NCBI GenBank assembly: GCA_025890175.1
Contig: JANPYM010000006.1
Span: 714,376-778,375 of the forward strand
Length of the DNA: 64,000 nucleotides
Direction: 5' to 3'
Origin: Ciborinia camelliae
Taxonomy: Eukaryota; Ascomycota; Leotiomycetes; Helotiales; Sclerotiniaceae
The notes beneath the pieces were generated by a model. The model was not told the origin of the DNA. It was given only the letters and a program-made list of their open reading frames with translations, and did not search any database. Numbering within the stretch: position 1 is the stretch's first letter; each line of letters begins with the position of its first letter. Positions 10,930-22,485 of the stretch are shown one piece after another. The position numbers and the translations under genes were made by a program.

Positions 10930-13900
10930 TTAATCAAATGCTACACCCCCCGCCTCTTGTGAGAGCAAATCTTGCTCTGCTTTACAGCTACCACAATACT
11001 CCTGATGCCACTTTCTGAGCTCATTCATGGCGTCCTCTCCGTGAAGAGCTTCTTGGCGTAAACCTCCCTTGACGTTATTAGTTGCTATGGTATTTGTTCG
11101 ATTCTCTTGCAACATAATTTGAGCTTGTTTGCATCGCATGTTTTCGTCCAGGAGCCAATTTTCCCATTCCGCCTTTAATACGTTCCTCTCAATGTTATTG
11201 ACCACTCGCATAGCAATCATTAGGTCGTGTCTGTAGGATCCTAGATGCTGACGAGTTCTTCGAAGTCTTTTAGCTGTTGATTTTGTTGATGTCTTGCTGA
11301 ATGGTGTTCCTGCCATCTCATAAGGAGCGTCAAGATCCGTAACATTGGCGATTTCCATGAATTGTATGTAACTGTCGATAGAAATTAGCATATGTTAAAA
11401 GTTCAAGGGTAAGAGATAGCTGCGTACCATTTGCTCTGATTACGATTCTGAGGGTCTGTCGATAGACTATTTACAGCCTCGTCAAGGTCTTTTAGATAGA
11501 TTGCTTTGCTCATGCTTGGATTTGGCCCAACTCCCATTCTACTCATGAATTTTGCAGCATTTCGTTCCGTCCACCATTCTGATGTATTACGGCCAGTAAG
11601 GAATGCGTTTACCAAGACACTCAACAACAATGCAGTCAAGATAACAGTATGGGCATTGGATATCTTCCATATAGACCGGAATACCGCAAAAGTCCACATC
11701 ATCACTGAAGATATAACACTTTCACCAAATGAACTGAGTGTCTCATACAACATGTTTGTGAGTGTACGTTGCTTGATTTGTGGTCGTTTTGACTTGCTTG
11801 CGTCGTTGGCTGAGAAAAGGGAGACTGTTGTTAGGCGACCCACATGTCCGTAAATATGAATGGCCTTCTTTGTCCTACTATTAGGACCCAATATTCGAAC
11901 TTGATCAGCTATAACATCGGCCAAATCTTCAGCATCCATTGCACAATCATCCAAAGCTTGTCTCTCGACAAGACCTTTTCCAATCTTGGGAGACTTGGAC
12001 CATTCAACCTTTGTATAAATTGCCAATTTACACTTTGATTTGGTGACATGAGTTATAACGATCTTGGAGACGAGCATAAAATCTTGAAAATGTGGTAGAT
12101 GCCAAGGAGTCTTGGAATCCGTGATGACATAACATACATGATCGTTCATAATGTCGATGAATTGATAATCAATAATGTTTGCCTGTCGGGATCTCCGCCA
12201 GGAATCAACGTAGTCAATCTGAAATTGGAAGTCTCGACGCATGTGATTTTCGTCAAGATGAACCCAGGGACCTTGAGCAATCTTTTGTGCCCTTCGTTCA
12301 TGGTAAAGCATTTGAAAAACGGCACTTTTGTCGCCAAACATAAGATGGAAGAGTGCCTTGGGACTAATGTTAAATTCTCTCTCAACTGTTTTCCGTTGCA
12401 TGTCAGGTGGTTCATAAATGACAGGCTGGGAAGGAAGTTGGAATTTTGTCACAGCTTTTCCCTTTCTATTGAAATTTAGCCCACGCTCAACATGCAGCGG
12501 AGCTCTTGGGTCACGATCTTTTCGACTGTGGGCGCGGCCTGAGATTGTTCCATCATCAACCGGGGTATTAACATCGACATCTTCCCAACTCTCCATGCTA
12601 GGACTTCTAGTAGGGTCTTCAAGCTCCATTTTGATTAATGATGTCATTATATCTTCCAGGCTCATTGGATTTTCGGCTTGGTTTATATCTACCAAGAAGT
12701 TTAACCTTGATTGTAGCAACCTAAGAGGCTCCAGGAAGGTTTTGATGGTGATCCTGGTACATCCTGTCTCTGGCGTAGTATCAAGGAGATGAAGGAATAA
12801 GAAATCACAATCTCTGCCCGGAGCAGCTGTAACTTCGCTGATACTAGCTAGCTTAACGCCAGTTATCAAAACAAGCCCTAAATGATGGCTATAGAAGTAT
12901 ACATCTTTCTGAGTAACATAAACTCTTCCGGGAAAATCATGTTGCTCATTTGGATTCCAAGTTGCACGGAAGACAAGTATGACTTTCTCCTCTCGCGGAA
13001 CATTCGGAAACAACATCCGAAATTGTGCTTCTTGGGTCTTCAGCTCGATTGGGTAGTTGCTGGGATATATCTCTGGGTTAAAAGCAGATTGGTTCGCTGC
13101 ACGCGCGGCCTCAATATCGACACTGACACTGACGACTTTTCGGTGAATCGCAGATGAGGGAACTGGTGTTGTTAAAGAATCAGTTGAAGGACTAATGGGA
13201 CTATTTGCAGGTCCAAGTCCATTATCAGGCTTCAAATTCTCATCCGTACCTATCTTTGGAGATGGCTCTAACGGCTTTATGCGTGGACTACTAGGTACAG
13301 AGCGAGATCCCAAACTTGGAGTTTTTATCTCTCCTTTTTCAAGGCGATTGATATATCCCCAATTGCTACTTCCCCACAAATTGGCCATGATACCACTGGG
13401 CATTCCACCGCTAGCATCACTATGACCAATGCCAATCCCACGCTCTCCGCTAACAATCACTGCCGATTTGCTCAAATTCGTAGGGGCAGGTGGGCTTACG
13501 AGTGTTGCCGGTGCCAAAGTACTTGGAGTATAATCATGAGTTGGTGATTGTAGTATGATTTGTGGATTTGGAACAGTATTAGTGGCAGCTGAAGAACCTG
13601 AAGGCGCAGAAATTGGAAGAATAGTGTGACTTGCTGATATCAAGCTGGCAATACCACCTACGGCGGATTGCGATGCGCTTGGAGGCTCATTTGACTGAAT
13701 GCCTGTCGACTTTCTATGCAAATCCAATTTTTGCATAATTCTAGCGGCATGCTCTCGACTAGTCTCACCCTCTTCTCTTGAAGTGACAGAACGACGAGGA
13801 GTAGCGATGACATCAGAACTAGACTTTCCTGCAAACTCCGCGCCCGGAATAGGTAACGTGCCGGACTTTTCAGATACGTCTTCACTGCCATATGAAAACT

Positions 13901-15245
13901 GACCGTCTGCGTTCTTAGCGGCAAATTCTGGAATAGAAGGGGGGGTAATGGCAAATGCGGGGTCGATCCCTCCGGCCCGAAGCTTTCTAGGTTTCGCACT
14001 AGCTTCAAGGGCTTTATTTTTTGCAAGTTCAAAAGCTTCGAGCCATTCCATAAGGATAGACTGGGTCTCTGCTTGAACTAGAATTGTCTGGTTCTTGGTT
14101 TTGACTTCAAAGCAGAATCGTCGATCTTCCTGAACAGCCGGTTTCACGTTGCAGAGAAGGACGCCAATCTTCTCACTCTCCTCCACTCCCCCAGATTGTA
14201 TACCTTGAACCAGCCAACCAAAAATACCATCCTTAACATAAAACCAACGACGAACCCATACAGCCCTTGCAGGTTTGCCAGATATTGTCCGTGAAAATAG
14301 CCAGTCTTGTTTTTCGGACCGTTCAGTATGCCTCCTTTGAGATTGAATATTGAGTGTCGATGGTCCTCTCAAGCCAAGGTATGCCACCGTAGAAAGGTTA
14401 TAGTCCTCTAATTCCCTGGAAGGTTTTGAGGCCTGAGATGCAGTTTCGGCAATATCTCTTCTAGCAAGCTGCAATTCACGCCGGAAAGTTGCTTCGCCAG
14501 CTTCCATTTCCTTGCTCCATCCTCGGACACGATCCATCTCACCACCCCATTTAGCAAAAGTGCATGCAGATACCTCTTTTGACCTCTTCATCTCCCTCCA
14601 CTGATCTGACGATACCCTCACAAGCAATTTATCAATTGTATATCGTAGTTGAGGCACAAGCAAACAAAAATCTAAAGATGCTTTTAGATATGCCTTTCGA
14701 GTTTCGTGTACTTGGAACGCATCCTCTCGCAGCGCTGAAGGCTCCTTGGTTTTCGATTGAGCCAGATATCTCGCCAGCGTAGAATCAAATGTTTTCTGCG
14801 ATTGCTCTAAATATCGTCGAGCGTCTTTGAAATTGCGTAGCTCGGACACCATAAACGCTCTGACGGGCTCGCAAATATTCGTATCGATCTTCTTGGTTCC
14901 TGCCATAATCTGCGACCACCATTCTTTAGACCCTTCCCCAAATCTCCTCATTGCCAACAAGGTATAGTCATGATCGACGACGGCTTCGGAAACGTTCGCA
15001 GGAGGGATCGATCGGAGGAGAAAGGAATTGAATGCTTCTTCCATTGAGCAAACATCGTGAACAAGTTTGGATATGGATTTGACGTAGGCATCGAGCCATT
15101 TCTCAAGTATCTCTACTTGATCGGAAAAATGAACTGCTGTCGCGCGAAAGGTGGGCGAATCGAGAGCTGCTTCCTTTAAGCCTACTGGTATTAAGTTTAA
15201 TGGCTTATTGAGCTGTGGTATAACGGGTGGCACAACGTCCGACAT
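10930..15245 (-). CDS. SIP3: SIP3/LAM-type protein: BAR, PH and VASt domains, C-terminal membrane anchor
   Basis: Two exons: 15245-11428 and 11371-10930, with a 56-nt intron; 4,260 nt, 1,419 aa. The order matches the Sip3/Ysp1 (LAM1/LAM3) family. An N-terminal BAR-like helical region (about 1-270) is followed by a PH domain (about 310-420; KQDWLFSRTISGKPARAVWV, then VRRWFYVKDGIFGWLV). A long Ser/Pro-rich disordered stretch comes next. A GRAM-like segment follows (about 755-850; FPNVPREEKVILVFRATW), then a VASt/StART-like domain (about 940-1130; VEREFNISPKALFHLMFGD). A hydrophobic segment (about 1190-1215) is the likely anchor. Family knowledge: these proteins sit at ER-plasma-membrane contact sites and move sterols. 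The C-terminal exon adds about 147 charged residues. Family identity is strong; choice between the two yeast paralogues is not possible here. Confidence 0.85.
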
Positions 15246-15950
15246 GTTGATTAAACTCTACGTAGAGTAAAAGATAGAAGCAAACCCAACCTCATTATGA
15301 TATGGATAAAGAGGCAAATGATCGAATCATATAAATTCGAGTTTCGTCCCAATAAAGGCGGCACAGAAGTTGGGGGGCGGTTACCTTAGCGGAAGGATTA
15401 TTTTGGTGAGATGCCTTGAAAGAAAGTACTACCTATAATGAGATTCGAGGTTTATTGTCACCCTATTCCGTACTTTGTCTTACCGCACAAGGAAACAGCA
15501 AACAACATTAAAATCATAAACAGAAATTGTTTAAATTGCTTTCAAATATTATATATACCGATACAGTTATATATATATGAAAGGATAACGAATACATCAG
15601 GTCTCCCAATCTAAATGTTCCAGAAAGAAATTATTTTAATATCAAAACAATATCTAGATGTCTCGATGTCTCTCATCGGGATGCATTAGTGTTGGAAGGT
15701 ATTTTCCTTTCCCGGCTAAATCAACATCTAGATCAAGGTTATACCTTGATTAGGTATGGATTTGAAGAGATCATTACAGAATCCAGACTAATAATCGACT
15801 TTCAAACGTTTCAATAATGGAATTCTACTCTTGGAAATTAAAGACTAGAGACATCGCTAGAAACTTTGTACTGAATGATCCACCTTGGTGAAATATATTA
15901 ATACCGTACACCATAACTCCTACATTTGTAGGTAGTCAAATAAAAATTCA
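15246..15950. other. intergenic between two minus-strand genes
   Basis: 705 bp: promoter of the SIP3-like gene at its right-hand gene and 3' flank of KRI1 at the other. AT-rich, with a tatatata tract at 15569-15577. No ORF supported. Confidence 0.5.
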
Positions 15951-17969
15951 CTATTCCTCAGCTGTAGCCTTTTCAACAGCTCCCTTATTCTTTCTAGACC
16001 TCTTCTTCTTCTTCTTTTCTGGAATCTCGACACCTTCCATAGCATCTGCTCCCTCTCCAGCGTCGGGACCAAGAATAATTTCCGGTCCATCCTCGTTACC
16101 GAATGTCTCCTTTCTCCACTGCCTTAACCTAGCTTTCTTGCCGAGATGCTTCTTGTCTTTGCGTTTCTTTTCTGCATCTCGGAAGGTAGCCATCTTCTTC
16201 AGGCCAGCAAATTCATTGAGCGATGAGTCGGGTGCCATTAGAATATCTCTAGCTGTTAGACCAAATGAGGTGGGTGAAGTTTCGCGATATCTGAACACTG
16301 ATGCCTTTTTAGAAGCCAAGGAGAGATCAACATCGAGTTTGCTATCCACTAGATCCTCAATCTTCTTTCTTTCCAGGCGTGCGGCCTTCTTCTTGGCTTG
16401 TTTTTCCAATTGTCGTTCTTTATTGGTCTTCGATTTCTTGGATGATTCCCCGTCGTCATCGGAGTTCTCCTCCGCGTCGTCCTCTAGATCCGATAAAGAG
16501 AAAGCGGGTTTCGAAGATTCTTCTTCATCATCAAATTCAGGTATAAGATCTTTGATGTCGATATCGTCGTCCCACTTTGGCTTCTTCACCTTTTTCTTCT
16601 TTTTCCCTTCTGTTTCATCGTCACTGTCGGATCCCCCTTCCCGTTCAGCGTAATAGCTATCACCAAAGCGTTTGTTCATCTCAGCCTCCCAATTATCATC
16701 ATCCCAGGCCGCATCTAAGAATTGACTCCATTCTTCATCCTTCAACGTCTTGCCACTTATACCTGCAGCCTTCTTGATCTTTTGGAGCCTCTCCTCCATC
16801 TCATCAATCTTCAAGCGCTTCAATCGTGACCTCTCTTCGTCCCTTTCCTTCTTCTCGGCTTCTTTCTTCTCTCTTGCAGCATCTCTTTGCTTTTTCCTGC
16901 CTGAGACCTCATCACGACGAACAGATTTTGCGGCGACGACATCTCTGGCATATGATTTCAACATCTCATTGCTGCCTGCAGGATTCTCAAAGCGCAAATT
17001 GTAAGCTGTCTCAAACTGCTCGGCTCGGTCATCATCGTCTTCGTCATCGGATTCGAGTGGCTGAAATCGAGCGCCGTCACTGGGAACCCAAGCGCGAGCT
17101 GCCATAAAGTTTGATAAAAATGTCTCCGGATCTTTGTCAGCGATCGCAATATCAACTTCAACCCTTGAAGCTCTGGATGGATGGATGCCTTGACTTGAAA
17201 TGCCTGATTTCTTGTCCTTCTTCACAAGAAATCCTTCATCCTCATCCGAATCGGATCCATTTTCGGCAGCTGCATGCATTTCGCCAACAATCTTCCTCTT
17301 TAATGCCTCTTGTTCTTGAGCGAATGTTTGTGGAACACTCTCCTCTTCCTCCCCACCTGCGTGACCAGCCAATAAATTCTCTCGATGATAATCTTTCAGA
17401 TACATAGGCTTCTCTTTCTTTTCAGTCGTGGTTTCCTCTGCATCCTCGTCAATTGGAGCATAAAATGTAACCTTTTCGTCGTAGACTCGAGGGTCCTTGG
17501 AACGAAGAGCTTGTAATGTAGCTGAGATCTCCTTGTCCAAATCTTCGGTCGCTAGAAATCCTTCATCATCTTCATCCTCATCATCAGAAGACGAAGAATC
17601 CTCATCGTATTTGTCGCCGTATTTCTTCTCGCCGTTCTTTCCAATTGTTGGTCCAGGTTTCTTCGTATACTTTTCCTCCACTAACCATATGATCAGTTAA
17701 CCCAATCAAACCCCCCAGAACACAGTTTACTCACATCTTTGAAGCTCTTCGCGCTTCTTGTTATGCTCGAATCTTTTCGCATAGTCTTGATTAACCTTGA
17801 ATTCAGGTTCAAGCGGGGCACCTCCAACGGAATCGTCTTCGCTGCTAGAATCGCTATCATCCAACATCATCTTAGACTTTTCGACCTTTGCGGTAGGTTC
17901 TTGCTTGACCTTTTTCGTGCCATTGGTAGTCGCCAGCTGACCTTGCGATTCGGCCTTTCTCTTTCCCAT
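15951..17969 (-). CDS. KRI1: KRI1, nucleolar ribosome-biogenesis factor
   Basis: Two exons: 17969-17735 and 17680-15951, with a 54-nt intron; 1,965 nt, 654 aa. The splice rebuilds the KRI1 N-terminal signature FKVNQDYAKRFEHNKKREEL, followed by QRLEEKYTKKPG. Acidic Asp/Ser/Glu runs alternate with Lys/Arg-rich coiled segments through the middle. The C-terminal Kri1 domain includes LGKKARLRQWRKETFGNEDG (about residues 585-605). The tail is basic (KKKKKRSRKNKG). Family knowledge: Kri1 acts with the snoRNP component Krr1 in 40S subunit assembly in the nucleolus. Start chosen at MGKRKAESQ because it precedes the conserved domain and a basic nuclear-targeting-like segment. Confidence 0.93.
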
Positions 17970-18380
17970 CTTGTAGAAGTTGATCGTAATTGCGGAAAGG
18001 GTTCAATGAAAAATGTCGAAAAACATCGAACTATTTCTTCCGGCTTGAAAATAAAATATTGATCGGTGCAAGTGAGCCAGAAATTCCGGCGCTAAACTAT
18101 CCTCAGATTTTGATTCGCTCCAGCTACAGCCCGCCATTTCTCCATTCATTCATCTTCCTCCGAAAGCAGGGCTACCACCTATTTACATCTAGGTTATCAA
18201 CTTTAAAAAACGACTCAAAGTCATCCAAGAAATTCTTTAAATATTATCATATTACAACGGATTACTCTGATAATAATCTGCCATTTTGGAGATACATCTC
18301 ACTCATCCCATCCAGAAAAACATAATCTACAAACCACAAACCCTCCGTATATCCTCAGTATCAAACTCGATTTGTGACGT
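17970..18380. other. divergent promoter between KRI1 and the Rab5-type GTPase
   Basis: 411 bp shared between a minus-strand and a plus-strand housekeeping gene. No ORF and no clear TATA element; AT-rich leader before the ATG at 18381. Confidence 0.5.
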
Positions 18381-19221
18381 ATGGCGGACTCAACTCCATC
18401 GGCTCCAAAGCCAAGTTCCAGTGTCAAGTTGGTCCTTCTGGGCGAGGCAGCTGTGGGAAAGGTATACAGAGATTTGATTACATTATCCTTCAATTTGTTG
18501 ACTTTTATTTAGTCTTCCCTCGTATTACGGTTTGTGAACAATGACTTTCAGGAAAACAAGGAACCTACTATCGGAGGTATGTATATCTTCATTTGTATTA
18601 CTCCACCTTCATACCGGCTCTCCTAATAATCGTTTTGCAGCTGCTTTCTTGACACAAAAATGTAATCTACCAACCAGAACGATTAAATTCGAGATATGGG
18701 ATACCGCCGGACAAGAACGTTTCGCCTCTCTTGCTCCCATGTACTATCGAAATGCACAGTCCGCCCTCGTCGTTTATGACCTCACAAAGCCAACATCACT
18801 TATCAAGGCAAAGCACTGGGTTGCAGAGCTTCAAAGGCAAGCATCGCCGGGCATCGTTATCGCGCTCGTAGGCAACAAGCTTGATTTGACAAATGAATCC
18901 GACGATTCGAGTAATAATTTAGGAGATGAGGAATCTATCGAAGGCGAAGATTCATGTGGAGATGCGCGAAAGATATCAACTACGGAGGCTAAATCATATG
19001 CGGAGGAAGAGGGATTACTGTTCTTCGAGACTTCTGCAAAGCTTGGCACAAATGTGACTGAGGTGTTTACGGCAATCGCAAATGCCATTCCAGAGACATC
19101 GTTGAAGGGTGCTAGGGGACCTGGAGGTACACAAACAAATTCAGCCAGAGGAGAAGATCAATCTAGAGTCAATTTGACGGGACCAAAGGATAATGCTTCG
19201 AAGGAGGGTTGTGCTTGTTAA
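18381..19221 (+). CDS. Rab5-family GTPase (Vps21/Ypt52-like)
   Basis: Three exons: 18381-18461, 18513-18576, 18641-19221; 726 nt, 241 aa. The P-loop GEAAVGKSSLVLRF spans the first join. Switch I is ENKEPTIGAAFLTQ, the G3 motif WDTAGQERF, the G4 motif GNKLDL and the G5 motif ETSAKLG. The C-terminus is GCAC, a CxC-type geranylgeranylation signal. The sequence between G4 and G5 holds an acidic insertion of about 25 residues (NESDDSSNNLGDEESIEGED). I recall such an insertion in fungal Ypt52/RabB-type paralogues rather than the Vps21/RabA type, so that assignment is inferred. Role: early-endosome and vacuole trafficking. Divergent from KRI1. Confidence 0.9.
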
Positions 19222-20109
19222 TACATCAATGTCATTTTCACAGGATCCATTCCGATTTTTCCTTTATTCGCAATCTTTCGGGTTTATGGGGTTTTAGGAG
19301 GTTATTTTTGTTATTATTAGCTGTTTGGTATGAATACGAGCGGAATAGTGGGTAGTAACAAGAGGCAATTCGGAACTGAGAGGTTCAAGATAGTATTTCA
19401 ATTTTTTGGAAGTTCTTCATGACAGTATATGGCTCACTTTGTAACAGAATTTGTCACCAATAATCAACAATTATTTTCCAGAGCTTTTCAGCTGACCTTA
19501 CCATGATACGAATTCAGTTACGAAAAGGTAAAACAAACGAGTCGGCCTTTTCCCATCTCATGGCTTTACGCATAGCCGTTTCAAGCCATTTCGTTTAAAC
19601 TACACATATTGTGAAGCAGAAAGATCAGATGTTAAAGGACTTGGGTATTTCCCTTGAATCTCCAGGTCTCCATTGTTTCTAGTTGTCTTCACGACAACTA
19701 GTACTGCTAAGCCTTTCGATATGGAGTTATCGTAAAGAGTATAGAGCCTGACAAAAGTCGTTTCCAATGAGTCCGTGCATGTGTGGATGTTTGCATATTT
19801 GTTTTATGTGGTCACGAGTTATGGATTTCTGACATTTGAGTAACGAGTTGTGCTTTGTATGCGGGTGTTGAGCGGTGGATGCTTGAGATGATTTGGAGAA
19901 TGGAGTGGGGAGTCGATACCTTCAACTCTCCTTGGGATTACTACATAAATGACATTTCTCCCCGAAGTCTTCATTTAAACAACTTCTTTTCAAACAACTT
20001 CAATCCAGCACTTTTTTTCATTTACCGTTCAACAGCTGGTCTGATCTATATTCAACTTTACTTAACACATTTCTTTTATTACCTTTACAGAACTTATCAT
20101 ATATTCAAG
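19222..20109. other. intergenic upstream of the secreted repeat protein
   Basis: 888 bp with no supported gene. A methionine-initiated frame running into the next gene from 19855 is open by chance; the signal-peptide ATG at 20110 is preferred. Confidence 0.5.
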
Positions 20110-22162
20110 ATGCGTTCTTCAACAGCAAGTTCGATTTTGGCCTTCTGCTCCATGTTGGCAGTTCAAGCAGCGCCAATGAGTGTAGCCACCGATGACGCTC
20201 GTTCAATTGGCGGGAATGAAAAGAGAGCCACTGCTCAGGGTACGTCAATTCGACTGGGTTGGAATACAAGATTCACAATACTGATATCCCTTTAGGTATG
20301 GCGGCAACTGGGTCACTTGCGGCCGTTGGGGCGGGACTTGGGATGACTGGGCTAATTGGGCCAGCTATGATAGTTGACACAGTTGGGTTGGGAATTGGGA
20401 CAGCTGATGCACTTGGGATACCCCCACCTCCCCCACCTCCGGGACGTCCGGCACGCGGAGGAGGAGCTGGCGCCCCTGGGGGAGGACCTGGCGCCCTTGG
20501 AGGAGGACCTGGTGCCCTTGGTGGAGGAGCCGGTGCTCCTGGGGGAGGAGCCGGTGCTCCTGGGGGAGGAGCTGGCGCCCTTGGGGGAGGGGCTGGTGCA
20601 CTTGGGGGAGGGGCTGGCGCCCTTGGAGGAGGAGCTGGTGCTCCTGGGGGCGGAGCTGGTGCTCTTGGGGCAACGAGGGCAATGGGAGCCCGCGCTGAAA
20701 GTTCTTATGATAAGGCTGGTAATGAAATTGAGGGTACGTCAACCTAACTGGTTTGGAATATATAATTCGCAATACTGATATCCCTATAGCTAGGGCGGCA
20801 GATGATATACTTCAGACAATCGAGGGGGCACTTGGGGGAAAGGGAGGAGCTGGGGCAGGTGGAGCAAAAGGAGCAGCTGGAGCAGGCGAAGCGGCAGGGG
20901 CAAAGGGAGCAGCTGGGGCAGCTGGGGCAAAAGGAGCAGCTGGAGCAGGTGAAACAGCAGGGGCAAAGGGAACAGCAGGGGCAAAGGGAGCAGCTGGAGC
21001 AGCTGGGGCAAAAGGAGCAGGTGAAACAGCAGGGGCAAAAGGAACAGCTGGGGCAAAAGGAGCAGCTGGGGCAGGCGAAGCGGCAGGGGCAAAGGGAGCA
21101 GCTGGAGCAGCTGGGGCAAAAGGAGCAGCTGGAGCAGGTGAAACAGCAGGGGCAAAGGGGGCAGCTGGGGCAGGCGAAGCGGCAGGGGCAAAAGGAACAG
21201 CTGGAGCAAAAGGAGCAGCTGGGGCAGCTGGAGCAGGCGAGGCAGCTGGGGCAAAGGCGGCAAAGGGCACAGCAGCTGGGGCAAATGACAACGTGGTTGA
21301 GCGCGGTGAGTTTCAGTAGTCTTTCGCCATTTCTCATGCATATTCTAACATCTTTAGATGAGGGTGGATATGACGCCGATGGCAATGAAATTGATGCCAA
21401 CGGACGAATTGTCGAGCGCAAGAACAACAAGAAAAATAAGAAGGGTATGTTCATCCATCTCTTCCTACCCGCGTTTATTTGCTAATGCTTCTCCAGCCAA
21501 GAAGGCCCGCCGTGATTACGATGATGGGTATGACGCCGAGTAAGTAAAACCGGTTCTTTCTTGTCTGCCTTCTTAAGCATCGTTCCAATTCTCGTCTCCG
21601 TGGTGGATCTTGTGGATATTTCATCATAATCTCATCTCATATTTCCTTACTCTCTAATTGAAGTACTGACCTCTTGATTCTCCAGAGGAAACGAGTTAGA
21701 CTCCAACGGAAAAATTGTTCAACGTGGTAAGTTAACATCCAGCCCTCTCACCAATCAATCCCCACACCAATATCAACTAACAAATTCAAAGACTCGGGAT
21801 ATGATGCCGATGGCAATGAGATTGACGAGAACGGACGATTAGTCGATCGAGACACCCAGTATGATGCAGAGTACGTAAAACAATCTTTCATACCTCCACT
21901 TCTCTCACAGTGCATAGTCACTAACTCTTACACCAGGGGCAACGAACTTGATTCCAATGGAAAACTCGTCGCGCGCAAAAAGAACAAGAAGGCAAAGAAA
22001 GCAAAGAAAGCACGCAGAAGTAAATCTTTCCTCCCCCTTTCTTCCAATCTAAACCATAGGTACAATACCATGTTATATATGCATTCACTAACACTGAATT
22101 TAGACGACGGCTATGACGCTGATGGCAATGAGATCGACGCGAATGGCAACTTGGTTGAGTAG
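20110..22162 (+). CDS. secreted tandem-repeat protein, candidate Kex2-processed repeat precursor
   Basis: Nine exons: 20110-20239, 20296-20733, 20790-21305, 21358-21444, 21497-21539, 21686-21726, 21792-21870, 21937-22019, 22104-22162; 1,476 nt, 491 aa. Residues 1-21 form a signal peptide (MRSSTASSILAFCSMLAVQA), with KR at 38-39. Exon 2 encodes about ten 7-residue GGGAGA(P/L) units. Exon 3 encodes Gly-Ala-Lys units (GAKGAAGAGEAA and variants). Exons 4-9 encode five copies of YDA(D/E)GNE(I/L)D(A/S/E)NG plus V and basic residues, with a degenerate sixth (YDKAGNEIE) at the end of exon 2. Copies are separated by RK, KKARR, QR, DR or KKNKKAKKARR. The lysine/arginine linkers resemble Kex2 sites, so short peptides may be released; this is inference. 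The D-x-D-G-N core also recalls calcium loops or YD repeats. No homologue is recognised. Confidence 0.8.
20455..20672 (+). repeat. 21-bp coding tandem repeat (GGGAGAP/L units)
   Basis: About ten units of ggaggagctggcgcccctgg-like sequence inside exon 2 of the secreted repeat gene. Length is a multiple of three, so frame is kept. Confidence 0.85.
20835..21290 (+). repeat. coding repeat block (GAKGAAGAGEAA units)
   Basis: Nested 9-, 15- and longer-period repeats based on GGG-GCA-AAG-GGA and GCA-GCT, coding only Gly, Ala, Lys, Glu and Thr. The block fills exon 3, and all three forward frames and the reverse strand stay open through it, a by-product of the repeat. Confidence 0.85.
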
Positions 22163-22221
22163 AAATTTTCTTCCTTCATCCGAGTCCTGTGGCCGTACTA
22201 TTCTGGTGCTTTCATTCAGGT

Positions 22222-22312
22222 TTCACGAGTTGCGAATTGAATTGGATTGGATTGGATTGAATTGGGTGGGATGGGATTCGATGGGATGGATTGTATTGGA
22301 TTGGACTGGTTC
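22222..22312. repeat. (GGATT/GGGAT)n degenerate pentamer array
   Basis: Repeated attgg, gggat and ggatt units directly 3' of the secreted repeat gene, probably within its 3'UTR. Confidence 0.7.
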
Positions 22313-22339
22313 TTTATAGGTTTATCTCATTCGTTTGGT

Positions 22340-22485
22340 TTCATCATCGTTTAGTTTCATCGTCATTTAGCTCCATCGTCATTTAGCTCCACCATCTTTT
22401 AGCTCCACCATCTTTTAGCTCCACCATCTTTTAGCTTCTTCATCTTTTAGCTTCATCATCTTTTAGCTTCATCAATATTTAGTTT
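22340..22485. repeat. 16-bp tandem repeat
   Basis: About eight copies of a unit close to ccatcttttagctcca, with variants cgtcatttagctccat and catcttttagcttcat. Immediately downstream of the pentamer array. Confidence 0.8.

Noticed and set aside
19855..20295. Longer start for the secreted repeat protein at 19855
   Set aside because: It would place the signal peptide in the interior; the ATG at 20110 gives a normal signal sequence.
20365..21454. Minus-strand and alternative-frame ORFs over the Gly/Ala repeat exons, including a Cys-rich one
   Set aside because: By-products of repeated codons; the plus-strand frame splices correctly through nine exons with a signal peptide and conserved C-terminal repeats.
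20110..22162. Assignment as a dikaritin (ustiloxin-type) RiPP cluster
   Set aside because: No DUF3328/UstYa-type, tyrosinase or methyltransferase gene lies in the window, so only the precursor-like layout is supported.
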